Below, in pieces: positions 26,650 to 33,896 of a DNA stretch of 64,000 nucleotides. The translations under genes and the position numbers were made by a program. The stretch's first letter is position 1. Each line of letters opens with the position of its first letter. This DNA comes from Pseudobutyrivibrio sp. (GTDB taxonomy: Bacteria > Bacillota > Clostridia > Lachnospirales > Lachnospiraceae), in the NCBI RefSeq assembly GCF_017471675.1, contig NZ_JAFUSK010000039.1, forward strand, positions 1-64,000, given 5' to 3'. The notes under the pieces are model-generated. The model was given only the letters and a program-made list of their open reading frames with translations, was not told where the DNA came from and did not search any database.

Positions 26650-28593
26650 ATGTCTCAGTCAGAGGACTACTTAGATGGACTACTTAATTCAATAAATAAG
26701 GCTAAGACTGATGCTATACAGGTTCAAGAGAAGGCGGAAGAATCAAGAAGGCAGGCTGTAGAAAGCCGCAAGGCAGTTGCCTATAACGAAGATTTTTTCG
26801 AAGCAACTGGAATCAATGTAGACGAAGTTCAGACTAAAAGCTCACATCCTTACCTCAGGAAGGTTCTTTCTGAGGAGGATTTTTTGCGCCAATTTGAAGA
26901 AGAGCTTGATACAGATGATGTTGATTTGTTTATAAGCAATTTTGAGCAGGAAATAGATGATGAAGAGCGACGCTTTGAAGAAACAGGAGAGGTTCCTGAT
27001 TCTGAGGGGGTTGTTGATAATCTATTAAACAACATAAAATCTGCAGTAAAAAAAGAAACTGATGAGCTTGAAGAAAATCCAGTACTTGATAATGACATAC
27101 ATGAAGAGGTTGAGGAGGATGTAGACTTCCCTGACTTAGACTCTGTTATGAATGATGAAGAAGATGATAATGAGGAAGGTCAAAGTGAAGAGCCTGCTTT
27201 AGAGGAGGCAGAAGATACAAACGAGCCTATAGAGGATGATGATGCACCATTGTCACTTCCAGATGATGAGGATATTGATTTATCTGCTTTTATAGAGGAA
27301 GATACAGAAGAGTCAGGAGAGTCAGAGGGGGCAGGGAAAGCATCTGATGATGGCGATGATGACTTAGGATTTTCTTTAGATGACCTTGTTGAGGAAACAG
27401 AAGAAGAGCCTTTAGATGAATCCATGAAGGAATTTATGCCAGATGATATGGATGCCTTAGATGAGGCTGAATTTGGTGATGGTGAAGAGCCTGATTTATC
27501 CGGTGATGGCGACTTGGATTTAGATAATCTGCTTGAAGGTGGAGACGAGGATCTTCTTGATATCCAATCTCTTTTGAATGGTGATGAGGAAGGTGCTGCA
27601 GATGGGGCTGAGATAGATGATAGCGCCGAGGAAGCAGAAAATGCCTCTGATGAAGCTGAAGGTGATGAGGTTAAAGGCAAAAAGAAGGGAAAGAAAGAAA
27701 AAAAGGAAAAGAAGAAAAAGGAAAAAGGTGAAAAGAAACCTAATCCAATAATAGAAAAGCTTTTGCTTATTATTTTTGGTGCTCCTGATGAGGACGATAT
27801 TGCAGAGGCTGAGGAAGCTGCCAAAAAGAAAGCTGGTAAAACAGTTGAGATAACCTACGATGAGGAAGGTAATCCAATCGTTCCCGAGGAGGAAGAGGAT
27901 CCTAAGGCTAAGAAAAAGAGAGAAAAGGAAGAAAAGAAGGCAGCAAAAGAAGCTGCCAAAAAGGAAAAAGAGGCGGCTAAAAAGGAGAAAGCGGCAGCTA
28001 AAAAAGATAAGCCACCTAAGCCTCCAAAGCCTAAAAAAGAGAAAAAACCAAAAGAACCTGACAATTCTCCAAAAATTCCTCTTTCCATCATAGCTACTTT
28101 TTTGGTATTATCTATATCAATAATTGGTGTAGTAATGGTGGGTATGACCTTCACTGGATTGAAGCGTCATATGGAGCAGGCAAATACCCTGTTTGAAAAT
28201 GGAGATTATATTGCTGCATACGAAAAGCTAAATGGATTTGATTTTAAGAGTGATGAGGAAGTAGAGCTTCTTAGAAATCAAGCAAGAACATTGGCTGATT
28301 TGCAGACATGTCAACAGCAATATGAAGCCTTTATTGAGTATGAGCAATATCCTTACGCGTTAGATGCCCTAATTATAGGAATTGGACGTTACGAGAAATA
28401 CAAGGATAATGCTGTAGAATATGGTATTTCAGAGCAATACGAAGCCTATGGAAATCAGATAAAAGCTGAGCTAAATGATCAGTTTGGCTTGTCAGAAGAA
28501 GAAGCCTTGGCTATTTATAAGCAACCTAACCGACATTACTATACAATAGAACTTAGAAAGGTGCTGAGAGGCTTAGGGTTACCAGACAAATGA
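26650..28593 (+). CDS. Extremely acidic membrane protein with Lys-rich segment
   Basis: This 647-residue protein has a helical N-terminus (to about 60). Residues about 75-335 are dominated by Asp/Glu, and residues about 335-475 alternate Lys- and Glu-rich runs (KKGKKEKKEKKKKEK). One membrane helix follows at about 478-500, then a helical TPR-like C-terminal domain (LFENGDYIAAYEKLNGFDF near 515). The charged cytoplasmic part would be intrinsically disordered. I do not recognise a family. It is linked by a four-base overlap (ATGA) to hisH, an odd partner. It lies just after cheV, so a role in motility or cell organisation is possible but unproven. Confidence 0.75.
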   Translation: MSQSEDYLDGLLNSINKAKTDAIQVQEKAEESRRQAVESRKAVAYNEDFFEATGINVDEVQTKSSHPYLRKVLSEEDFLRQFEEELDTDDVDLFISNFEQEIDDEERRFEETGEVPDSEGVVDNLLNNIKSAVKKETDELEENPVLDNDIHEEVEEDVDFPDLDSVMNDEEDDNEEGQSEEPALEEAEDTNEPIEDDDAPLSLPDDEDIDLSAFIEEDTEESGESEGAGKASDDGDDDLGFSLDDLVEETEEEPLDESMKEFMPDDMDALDEAEFGDGEEPDLSGDGDLDLDNLLEGGDEDLLDIQSLLNGDEEGAADGAEIDDSAEEAENASDEAEGDEVKGKKKGKKEKKEKKKKEKGEKKPNPIIEKLLLIIFGAPDEDDIAEAEEAAKKKAGKTVEITYDEEGNPIVPEEEEDPKAKKKREKEEKKAAKEAAKKEKEAAKKEKAAAKKDKPPKPPKPKKEKKPKEPDNSPKIPLSIIATFLVLSISIIGVVMVGMTFTGLKRHMEQANTLFENGDYIAAYEKLNGFDFKSDEEVELLRNQARTLADLQTCQQQYEAFIEYEQYPYALDALIIGIGRYEKYKDNAVEYGISEQYEAYGNQIKAELNDQFGLSEEEALAIYKQPNRHYYTIELRKVLRGLGLPDK

Positions 28594-29195
28594 TAGCGAT
28601 ACTAGATTATGATGCAGGAAATATTAAAAGTGTAGAAAAAGCATTCAAAATCCTTGGTGAGGAAACTATCCTCACCAGGGATTTTAGTGTAATTAAAAAA
28701 GCCGACCGCTTGGTGTTACCAGGTGTCGGCTCTTTTGCTGCAGCTATGGACAATCTTAAGAAATATGAGCTTGATAAGGCAATTCATGAATTTGTTGCCA
28801 CAGGCAAGCCGTTTCTTGGAATATGTTTAGGCTTACAGCTTTTGTTTGAATCATCCGAGGAATCACCTGGTGTAGAGGGCTTACATGTTCTTGACGGAAT
28901 TGTAAAGAGGATTCCTGACAGTGAAGGAATCAAGGTTCCTCATATTGGTTGGAACTCTTTAGATTTCCCTAATGAAGGCCGCTTATTTAATGGAATAGAT
29001 GAGGGGGCTTTTGTTTATTTTGTTCATTCATATTATCTACAGGCAAAAGAGCCATCCATTGTTACCGCCTCCACAGAATATGGCTGTCACATCCATGCCT
29101 CTGTAGAAAAGGATAACATTTTTGCCTGTCAGTTCCACCCGGAAAAATCCTCTACTGTAGGATTAAAAATTCTTAAAAACTTTGCTACCCAATAG
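28590..29195 (+). CDS. hisH: Imidazole glycerol phosphate synthase, glutaminase subunit HisH
   Basis: HisH releases ammonia from glutamine and channels it to HisF, which makes imidazole glycerol phosphate and AICAR in histidine synthesis. The 201-residue class I glutamine amidotransferase has the nucleophile Cys in FLGICLGLQLLFE near residue 79 and the catalytic His and Glu in QFHPEKSS near 180. The N-terminal IAILDYDAGNIKSVEKA is diagnostic. It starts inside the stop codon of the acidic protein gene and is followed by a REP-like double hairpin and hisF. Confidence 0.97.
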   Translation: MIAILDYDAGNIKSVEKAFKILGEETILTRDFSVIKKADRLVLPGVGSFAAAMDNLKKYELDKAIHEFVATGKPFLGICLGLQLLFESSEESPGVEGLHVLDGIVKRIPDSEGIKVPHIGWNSLDFPNEGRLFNGIDEGAFVYFVHSYYLQAKEPSIVTASTEYGCHIHASVEKDNIFACQFHPEKSSTVGLKILKNFATQ

Positions 29196-29240
29196 CCTTC
29201 CCCCTCTGGGAGAAGGTGGCTCGAAGAGCCGGATGAGGGT
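29194..29240 (+). repeat. REP-like double hairpin, copy 1 (hisH-hisF)
   Basis: Two consecutive hairpins, CCTTCCCCC/GGGAGAAGG (one mismatch) and GGCTC-GAA-GAGCC, followed by GGATGAGGGT. The same layout with different stem bases occurs at 38650-38698. It begins at the hisH stop codon and lies inside the hisHF transcript. Confidence 0.8.
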
Positions 29241-29263
29241 ACTCAATACTATAGGAGAATAAT

Positions 29264-30022
29264 ATGTTCACAAAACGCATAATTCCCTGCCTGGACGTAA
29301 AAGATGGCAGAGTAGTAAAAGGTGTTAATTTCGTAGATTTAAAAGACGCAGGTGACCCTGTAGAAATAGCAGCGGCCTACGACAAGGCTGGCGCAGATGA
29401 GGTAGTATTTTTAGATATCACTGCATCATCTGATGGACGAAATACAGTAGTAGATATGGTTCGTCGTGTGGCAGAGCAGGTATTCATTCCATTTACAGTA
29501 GGCGGTGGTATCCGCACTGTAGATGATTTTAAGGCTCTTCTAAGAGAAGGTGCAGACAAGATATCTGTTAATTCAGCAGCGATAGATAATCCACGTCTTA
29601 TTTCTGATGCAGCTGATAAATTTGGTAGTCAGTGTGTTGTTGTAGCAATAGATGCTAAGAGACGCCCTGATGGGGGCTTTAATATTTATAAGCACGGTGG
29701 AAGATTAGACTGCGGTATTGATGCAGTTGAATGGGCCATGAAGGCAGAAAAGCTTGGAGCCGGAGAAATTCTTCTTACATCTATGGACTGTGATGGAACA
29801 AAGGCAGGCTTTGATATAGCTCTTACAAAAGCAGTTTCAAGTGCGGTATCCATTCCTGTTATTGCATCAGGTGGCGCTGGTACCATGGAGCATTTCAAGG
29901 ATGCCCTAACAGAAGGTGGCGCTGATGCAGCCCTTGCAGCTTCACTATTTCATTACAAGGAATTAGAAATCTTAGATTTAAAGAAGTATTTGCATAAAGA
30001 GGGCATACCTGTAAGATTGTAG
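29264..30022 (+). CDS. hisF: Imidazole glycerol phosphate synthase, cyclase subunit HisF
   Basis: HisF is the (βα)8-barrel cyclase subunit that joins HisH-derived ammonia to PRFAR. The 252-residue length is typical. It opens with [17 protein letters not shown] (catalytic Asp near residue 11) and has [13 protein letters not shown] near 78, the second catalytic Asp in VVAIDAKRR near 130, and [11 protein letters not shown] near 203 for phosphate binding. TAGGAG precedes the ATG. The other histidine genes are not in this window, so the pathway is split. Confidence 0.97.
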   Translation: MFTKRIIPCLDVKDGRVVKGVNFVDLKDAGDPVEIAAAYDKAGADEVVFLDITASSDGRNTVVDMVRRVAEQVFIPFTVGGGIRTVDDFKALLREGADKISVNSAAIDNPRLISDAADKFGSQCVVVAIDAKRRPDGGFNIYKHGGRLDCGIDAVEWAMKAEKLGAGEILLTSMDCDGTKAGFDIALTKAVSSAVSIPVIASGGAGTMEHFKDALTEGGADAALAASLFHYKELEILDLKKYLHKEGIPVRL

Positions 30023-30135
30023 AAAAACTGTTCACAGAATTAACAAAGGAATTTAGTAATATAATCATAAGTATAAGTATGTAATGACATAAGGAACAAG
30101 GATGTTCGATGTAATTTTTCAAAGGAGTGATGTTT

Positions 30136-30912
30136 ATGTCTTTAACTATTAATTCTTTTGGTAATAATTCTATTTATTCATTGATTGGTGGAAGTAATTC
30201 ATCAGGCGTAAGCTCAATGTTTGGAGGACTGGAAGGTTCTCTTTCAAGCTTGTCCCAGATTAAATCAGGTTCATATGGAAAGCTGGTAAAGTCTTATTAT
30301 GCCAAGTATGATAAAGAAGGGAATCTTAAGTCTGATTCTACTAAGAAATCAAAGGCTGCCGATAGTAATCTTAGCGAAATAAGAAATGATTCATCTGCCT
30401 TAAGCAAGGCCACAGATAAGCTTCTTGCAAAGGGCAAGAATTCTATTTGGGATCAGGTAGAGACTACCGATGAAGATGGAAATACTACCAAAGACTACGA
30501 CAAGGATAAGATTTATGGCGCCATTAAGGATTTTACAGAAGCCTATAATGAGCTGGTAGACAGTGGTCAAAAGGCTGAAAGTACAGGAATCCTGTCTCAG
30601 GTAGCATCAATGGTTACTACATCTGCCAAAACAGCGCAGACTCTAGGTAAAGCCGGCATTACCATTGATAGCAATAATCATCTAAACGTGGACGAGGACT
30701 TCCTTAAAAACAAGGCTAACATGACTTATGTTAAGGATTTATTCAACGGCACAGGTAGCTACGCCTACCAGGTTGCCAACAAATCATCCATGGCCAATTC
30801 TTACGCCAGCAACGAACTAGCTCAAGCCACCGGTCGTAAGTCCTACACCAACACCGGCGACTACTCCCTTTCCGCCGACGACATGATTAGCAAGTTCAAC
30901 ACCACAACGTAA
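30136..30912 (+). CDS. FliD-like flagellar protein or exported relative
   Basis: A 258-residue protein without signal peptide. Start ATG 30136 is chosen because AAAGGAG (30121-30127) is spaced eight bases from it; in-frame GTG and ATG codons at 30127 and 30130 are too close. The region IKDFTEAYNELVDSGQ near 128, followed by an AGITIDSNNHLNVDEDFLK segment near 170 and VKDLFNG near 200, resembles the C-terminal filament-cap domain of FliD (flagellar hook-associated protein 2). Full FliD proteins are much longer, so this is a short relative, perhaps exported by the flagellar apparatus. No flagellar genes adjoin it. Confidence 0.6.
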   Translation: MSLTINSFGNNSIYSLIGGSNSSGVSSMFGGLEGSLSSLSQIKSGSYGKLVKSYYAKYDKEGNLKSDSTKKSKAADSNLSEIRNDSSALSKATDKLLAKGKNSIWDQVETTDEDGNTTKDYDKDKIYGAIKDFTEAYNELVDSGQKAESTGILSQVASMVTTSAKTAQTLGKAGITIDSNNHLNVDEDFLKNKANMTYVKDLFNGTGSYAYQVANKSSMANSYASNELAQATGRKSYTNTGDYSLSADDMISKFNTTT

Positions 30913-30957
30913 TCTACAATGGTTTTTTGAAAAGTAGCATGTTATAAAAAGTATAAG

Positions 30958-31045
30958 TAGCTTGTAGCTATCAATGAAAAGTATTACTCAAGGAGCAATC
31001 CCGCGACGGAGTAATACTTTTTATTGTTAGCGTAACAAGCGAGCT
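30958..31045 (+). repeat. Structured ~85-nt element, copy 1
   Basis: P1 GCTTG/CAAGC (30960-30964/31036-31040), internal loop TA/GTAA, P2 GCTA-T-CAAT with ATTG-T-TAGC. P3 is 13 perfect base pairs (30977-30989/31009-31021) topped by AAGGAGC...GCGACG. Followed by GAGCTAAAAAA. It lies downstream of the FliD-like gene. Confidence 0.8.
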
Positions 31046-31061
31046 AAAAAAGTTAAAAATA

Positions 31062-31151
31062 GCTGGTAGGTAACAAGGATAATATTTCCTAAGGGAGACA
31101 TTCTTAGTCGACTGTGGAAATATTATACTTGTGACCGTAACCAGCGAGCCA
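31062..31151 (+). repeat. Structured ~85-nt element, copy 2
   Basis: P1 GCTGG/CCAGC (31062-31066/31141-31145), internal loop TA/GTAA, P2 GGT-A-ACAAG with CTTGT-G-ACC. P3 is 11 bp (31079-31089/31116-31126), capped by AAGGGAGAC...GTCGACTG. Followed by GAGCCAAAAAA, like copy 1. Copies 1 and 2 together fill the 320-bp gap before the IMP cyclohydrolase gene, and lie upstream of its promoter. Confidence 0.82.
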
Positions 31152-31171
31152 AAAAACTAGATATTTTGTGC

Positions 31172-31200
31172 TAGACATAAACCTTGGGTTCGGTTATAAT
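31172..31200 (+). promoter_or_regulatory. Promoter for IMP cyclohydrolase gene
   Basis: TAGACA (31172-31177), 17 bp spacer, TATAAT (31195-31200), then GAGGAGG before the ATG at 31234. Because it lies after copies 1 and 2 of the structured element, those copies are not in the leader made from this promoter. Confidence 0.7.
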
Positions 31201-31233
31201 TTGTTGCGGAAAACATACAATGAGGAGGAACCC

Positions 31234-31953
31234 ATGGTAGTAAAATCTTTAGCTAGAGAATTATCAGAAACCACGTATCCAGGCAGAGGCATTGTCATTG
31301 GCCGTTCAGAAGACGGAACCAAGGCTGTCTCTGCTTATTTTATTATGGGGCGTTCTGAGAATTCCAGAAACAGAGTTTTTGTAGAAGAAGGAAAGGGCAT
31401 TCGTACAGAGGCTTTTGACCCTTCCAAGTTGACAGACCCAAGCCTTATTATCTATGCACCAGTTAGAGTACTTGGCAATGATACTATTGTTACAAATGGT
31501 GACCAGACAGACACTATTTATGAGTACATGGAAAAGGGCGAGACATTTGAGCAGGCACTTCGCCGCCGTGAATTTGAGCCAGATGGCCCTAATTTCACAC
31601 CTCGTATTTCAGGTCTACTTCACATCGAAAACGGTGAGTTTTCTTATTTGATGTCAATTCTTAAGTCCAACATGGGCGACAGCGATTCTTGTAACAGATA
31701 TACATTTGATTATTCCAATCCAAAGGCTGGATACGGCCGATTTATTCATACATACATGAACGATGGTAATCCACTTCCATCCTATGAAGGTGAGCCAACT
31801 CCTATTGAAATCAAGGGAGATATTGATGAGTTCACAGATATGATTTGGACAAACCTTAATAACGATAACAAGGTTTCACTTTTTGTTCGCTACATCGACA
31901 TCGCCACCGGTGCCGTAGAAACCCGCATCATAAATAAAAACGTAAGGGTGTAA
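31234..31953 (+). CDS. IMP cyclohydrolase (stand-alone, COG3363-type)
   Basis: Closes FAICAR to IMP, the last step of de novo purine synthesis. The 239-residue protein matches the single-domain IMP cyclohydrolase family: YPGRGIVIGRSEDGTKAVSAY near 15, FIMGRSENSRNRVF near 36 and NDTIVTNGDQTD near 81. In most bacteria this activity is the N-terminal half of PurH; here it is a separate, unrelated-looking protein next to a stand-alone AICAR formyltransferase. The start at 31234 is set by GAGGAGG seven bases upstream; an in-frame start at 31168 lies before the promoter. Confidence 0.9.
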   Translation: MVVKSLARELSETTYPGRGIVIGRSEDGTKAVSAYFIMGRSENSRNRVFVEEGKGIRTEAFDPSKLTDPSLIIYAPVRVLGNDTIVTNGDQTDTIYEYMEKGETFEQALRRREFEPDGPNFTPRISGLLHIENGEFSYLMSILKSNMGDSDSCNRYTFDYSNPKAGYGRFIHTYMNDGNPLPSYEGEPTPIEIKGDIDEFTDMIWTNLNNDNKVSLFVRYIDIATGAVETRIINKNVRV

Positions 31954-31981
31954 GGAATAGTTAAAGTAAATTATTTGATGA

Positions 31982-32064
31982 GACTGTAGGCAACAAGCTC
32001 TTAGAATTCTCAAGGGAGACATCAGTCGACCGGAGAATTACTAAGGCTTGTGGCCGTAACAGTC
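31982..32064 (+). repeat. Structured ~85-nt element, copy 3 (leader of AICAR formyltransferase gene)
   Basis: P1 GACTG/CAGTC (31982-31986/32060-32064), internal loop TA/GTAA, P2 GGC-A-ACAAG with CTTGT-G-GCC. P3 is near-continuous (32001-32011/32033-32044), capped by AAGGGAGAC-ATCA-GTCGACCG. The ribosome binding site of the next gene begins seven bases later, so the element is in its 5' leader. Confidence 0.82.
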
Positions 32065-32084
32065 GGATTTAAAGGAGAGAAAAG

Positions 32085-33263
32085 ATGAAAGAATTGGAAT
32101 TAAAGTATGGATGTAACCCTAATCAGAAGCCTTCAAGGATTTATATGGAAGAAGGCGAGCTTCCTATCGAAGTATTATCTGGTAAGCCAGGTTATATTAA
32201 TTTTCTTGATGCATTTAATGGATGGCAGCTTGTTTCAGAGCTTAAGAAGGCTACAGGCCTTGCAGCTGCAACTTCATTTAAGCATGTAAGCCCGGCAGGT
32301 GCTGCTGTGGGACTTCCTCTTTCAGAAATAGAGCGTAAGATTTACTGGTGTGATGATTTGGATATGGAGTTTACTCCACTTGCTAATGCTTATGCAAGAG
32401 CTAGAGGTGCTGATAGAATGTCTTCATTTGGTGATTTTATTTCACTTTCAGATGTTTGCGATGTAGCTACTGCAAAGCTTATTAAGCGTGAGGTTTCAGA
32501 CGGTGTTATTGCACCAGGATATGAGCCAGAGGCACTTGAGATTCTCAAGGCTAAGAAGAATGGTAACTATGCTGTAATCAAGATTGATCCAAATTATATT
32601 CCAAAGCAGCTAGAGCGTAAGGAAGTATTTGGTATCACATTTGAGCAAGGTAGAAATGAGCTTGTTATTGATGATGATTTCTTTGCAAACATCGTTACAG
32701 AGAATAAAGAGCTTACTGAGCAGGCAAAGATTGACCTTGCAATCGCCATGATTACTCTTAAATATACACAGTCAAATTCAGTTTGTTATGTTAAGGATGG
32801 TCAGGCAATCGGTATCGGCGCAGGTCAGCAGTCACGTATTCACTGTACACGTCTTGCTGGACAGAAGGCAGATAACTGGTGGCTTAGACAGTCACCAAAG
32901 GTTTTAGGTCTTGATTTTGTTAATGGAATTAAGAGAGCAGACAGAGACAATGCAATCGACCTTTACATTGGCGAGGAGTTTGAGGATGTAATCGGTGATG
33001 ATGTATGGCAAAAGACATTTAAAACACGTCCTTCTGAGTTTACAAAGGCTGAAAAGCGTGCATGGCTTGATAGAATGACAGATGTAGCACTTGGAAGTGA
33101 TGCATTCTTCCCATTTGGCGACAATATCGAGCGTGCTCACAAGTCTGGTGTTAAATATGTTGCACAGCCAGGTGGTTCAGTACGTGACGACAACGTAATT
33201 GACACTTGCAACAAGTACGGAATGGTAATGGCATTTACAGGACTTCGTCTATTCCATCACTAA
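32085..33263 (+). CDS. AICAR formyltransferase (stand-alone PurH transformylase domain)
   Basis: Transfers a formyl group from 10-formyltetrahydrofolate to AICAR, giving FAICAR for the IMP cyclohydrolase encoded just upstream. The 392-residue protein corresponds to the C-terminal domain of PurH: it opens with LKYGCNPNQKPSRIY and carries the catalytic Lys-His pair in TSFKHVSPAGAA near residue 66. It also has KYTQSNSVCYVKDGQAIGIGAGQQSR near 226 (split here across two motifs) and a terminal PGGSVRDDNVI. The cyclohydrolase domain of PurH is absent. AAAGGAG precedes the ATG. AICAR is also released by HisHF, encoded 2-3 kb upstream. Confidence 0.93.
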   Translation: MKELELKYGCNPNQKPSRIYMEEGELPIEVLSGKPGYINFLDAFNGWQLVSELKKATGLAAATSFKHVSPAGAAVGLPLSEIERKIYWCDDLDMEFTPLANAYARARGADRMSSFGDFISLSDVCDVATAKLIKREVSDGVIAPGYEPEALEILKAKKNGNYAVIKIDPNYIPKQLERKEVFGITFEQGRNELVIDDDFFANIVTENKELTEQAKIDLAIAMITLKYTQSNSVCYVKDGQAIGIGAGQQSRIHCTRLAGQKADNWWLRQSPKVLGLDFVNGIKRADRDNAIDLYIGEEFEDVIGDDVWQKTFKTRPSEFTKAEKRAWLDRMTDVALGSDAFFPFGDNIERAHKSGVKYVAQPGGSVRDDNVIDTCNKYGMVMAFTGLRLFHH

Positions 33264-33277
33264 AATAGCAAAAAGCC

Positions 33278-33305
33278 TTGAAAAATCTAATATTTCTGAT
33301 ATAAT
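33278..33305 (+). promoter_or_regulatory. Promoter of the rimP-nusA-infB operon
   Basis: TTGAAA (33278-33283), 16 bp spacer, TATAAT (33300-33305) with an upstream TGA giving an extended -10. Transcription would start near 33312, about 20 nt before the leader terminator. Confidence 0.75.
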
Positions 33306-33332
33306 ATCTATTGTTATTGAAGAGAGCGACTT

Positions 33333-33362
33333 AAGAGAGAGCAATATTTGCTCTCTCTTTGT
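33333..33362 (+). terminator. Leader terminator ahead of rimP
   Basis: AAGAGAGAGCAA (33333-33344) pairs with TTGCTCTCTCTT (33348-33359) around TAT, followed by TTT. It lies between the operon promoter and rimP and so would act as an attenuator on this operon. Confidence 0.75.
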
Positions 33363-33411
33363 TTATGCATTTTGCTCTTTATACACTTACAACTGAATAA
33401 GGAGGACATTT

Positions 33412-33882
33412 ATGTCAAAACACACCGATTACGAAAAACGTACGGAAGAATTGATAACTCCTATTCTTGATGAGATGGGCTTTGAGCTTTACGACGTAGA
33501 ATACGTTAAAGAAGGCGCAGATTACTACTTAAGAGCCTACATCGACAAGGAAGGTGGTATCACAATTGATGATTGCGTAGATGTAAGTCGTCGCATGAAC
33601 GATTTACTTGACGCAGAGCCACAGATTGGTGGAGACGAGGGTTACATCTTCGAGGTAAGCTCACCAGGTCTTGGCAGAGTTTTAAAGAAGGATAAGCATT
33701 TTGAAAAGGCAATTGGACAGGATGTAGATATTAAGACCTACAAGCCTGTTAACGGAGCTAAAGAATTCACAGGCACACTTGTTGCTTTTGATAAGGACAG
33801 CTTCACTATAGAGTTTGAAGATGGCACTGAGAAGTTTAACAGATCAGATGTTGCACAAATAAGACTATTAATAGATTTTTAA
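33412..33882 (+). CDS. rimP: Ribosome maturation factor RimP
   Basis: RimP helps assemble the 30S subunit. The 156-residue protein has the two expected domains. The N-terminal part has GFELYDVEYVKEG near residue 23 and YIFEVSSPGLGRVLKKDKHF near 80, the family signature; the C-terminal SH3-like part has FTGTLVAFD near 120. GGAGGA precedes the ATG. It is the first gene of the classical rimP-nusA-ylxR-ylxQ-infB-rbfA operon. Confidence 0.96.
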   Translation: MSKHTDYEKRTEELITPILDEMGFELYDVEYVKEGADYYLRAYIDKEGGITIDDCVDVSRRMNDLLDAEPQIGGDEGYIFEVSSPGLGRVLKKDKHFEKAIGQDVDIKTYKPVNGAKEFTGTLVAFDKDSFTIEFEDGTEKFNRSDVAQIRLLIDF

Positions 33883-33896
33883 ATTAGGAGGAAATA

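Noticed and set aside
27180..28154. Long minus-strand reading frames opposite the acidic protein gene
   Set aside because: They are Ser/Phe-rich mirror images of the Glu/Asp/Lys-rich coding strand, with no start signals; simple shadows.
30940..31160. ZTP (pfl) or other known purine riboswitch before IMP cyclohydrolase
   Set aside because: The conserved bases and stem layout do not fit the pfl motif as I know it, and the two copies lie upstream of the gene's own promoter.
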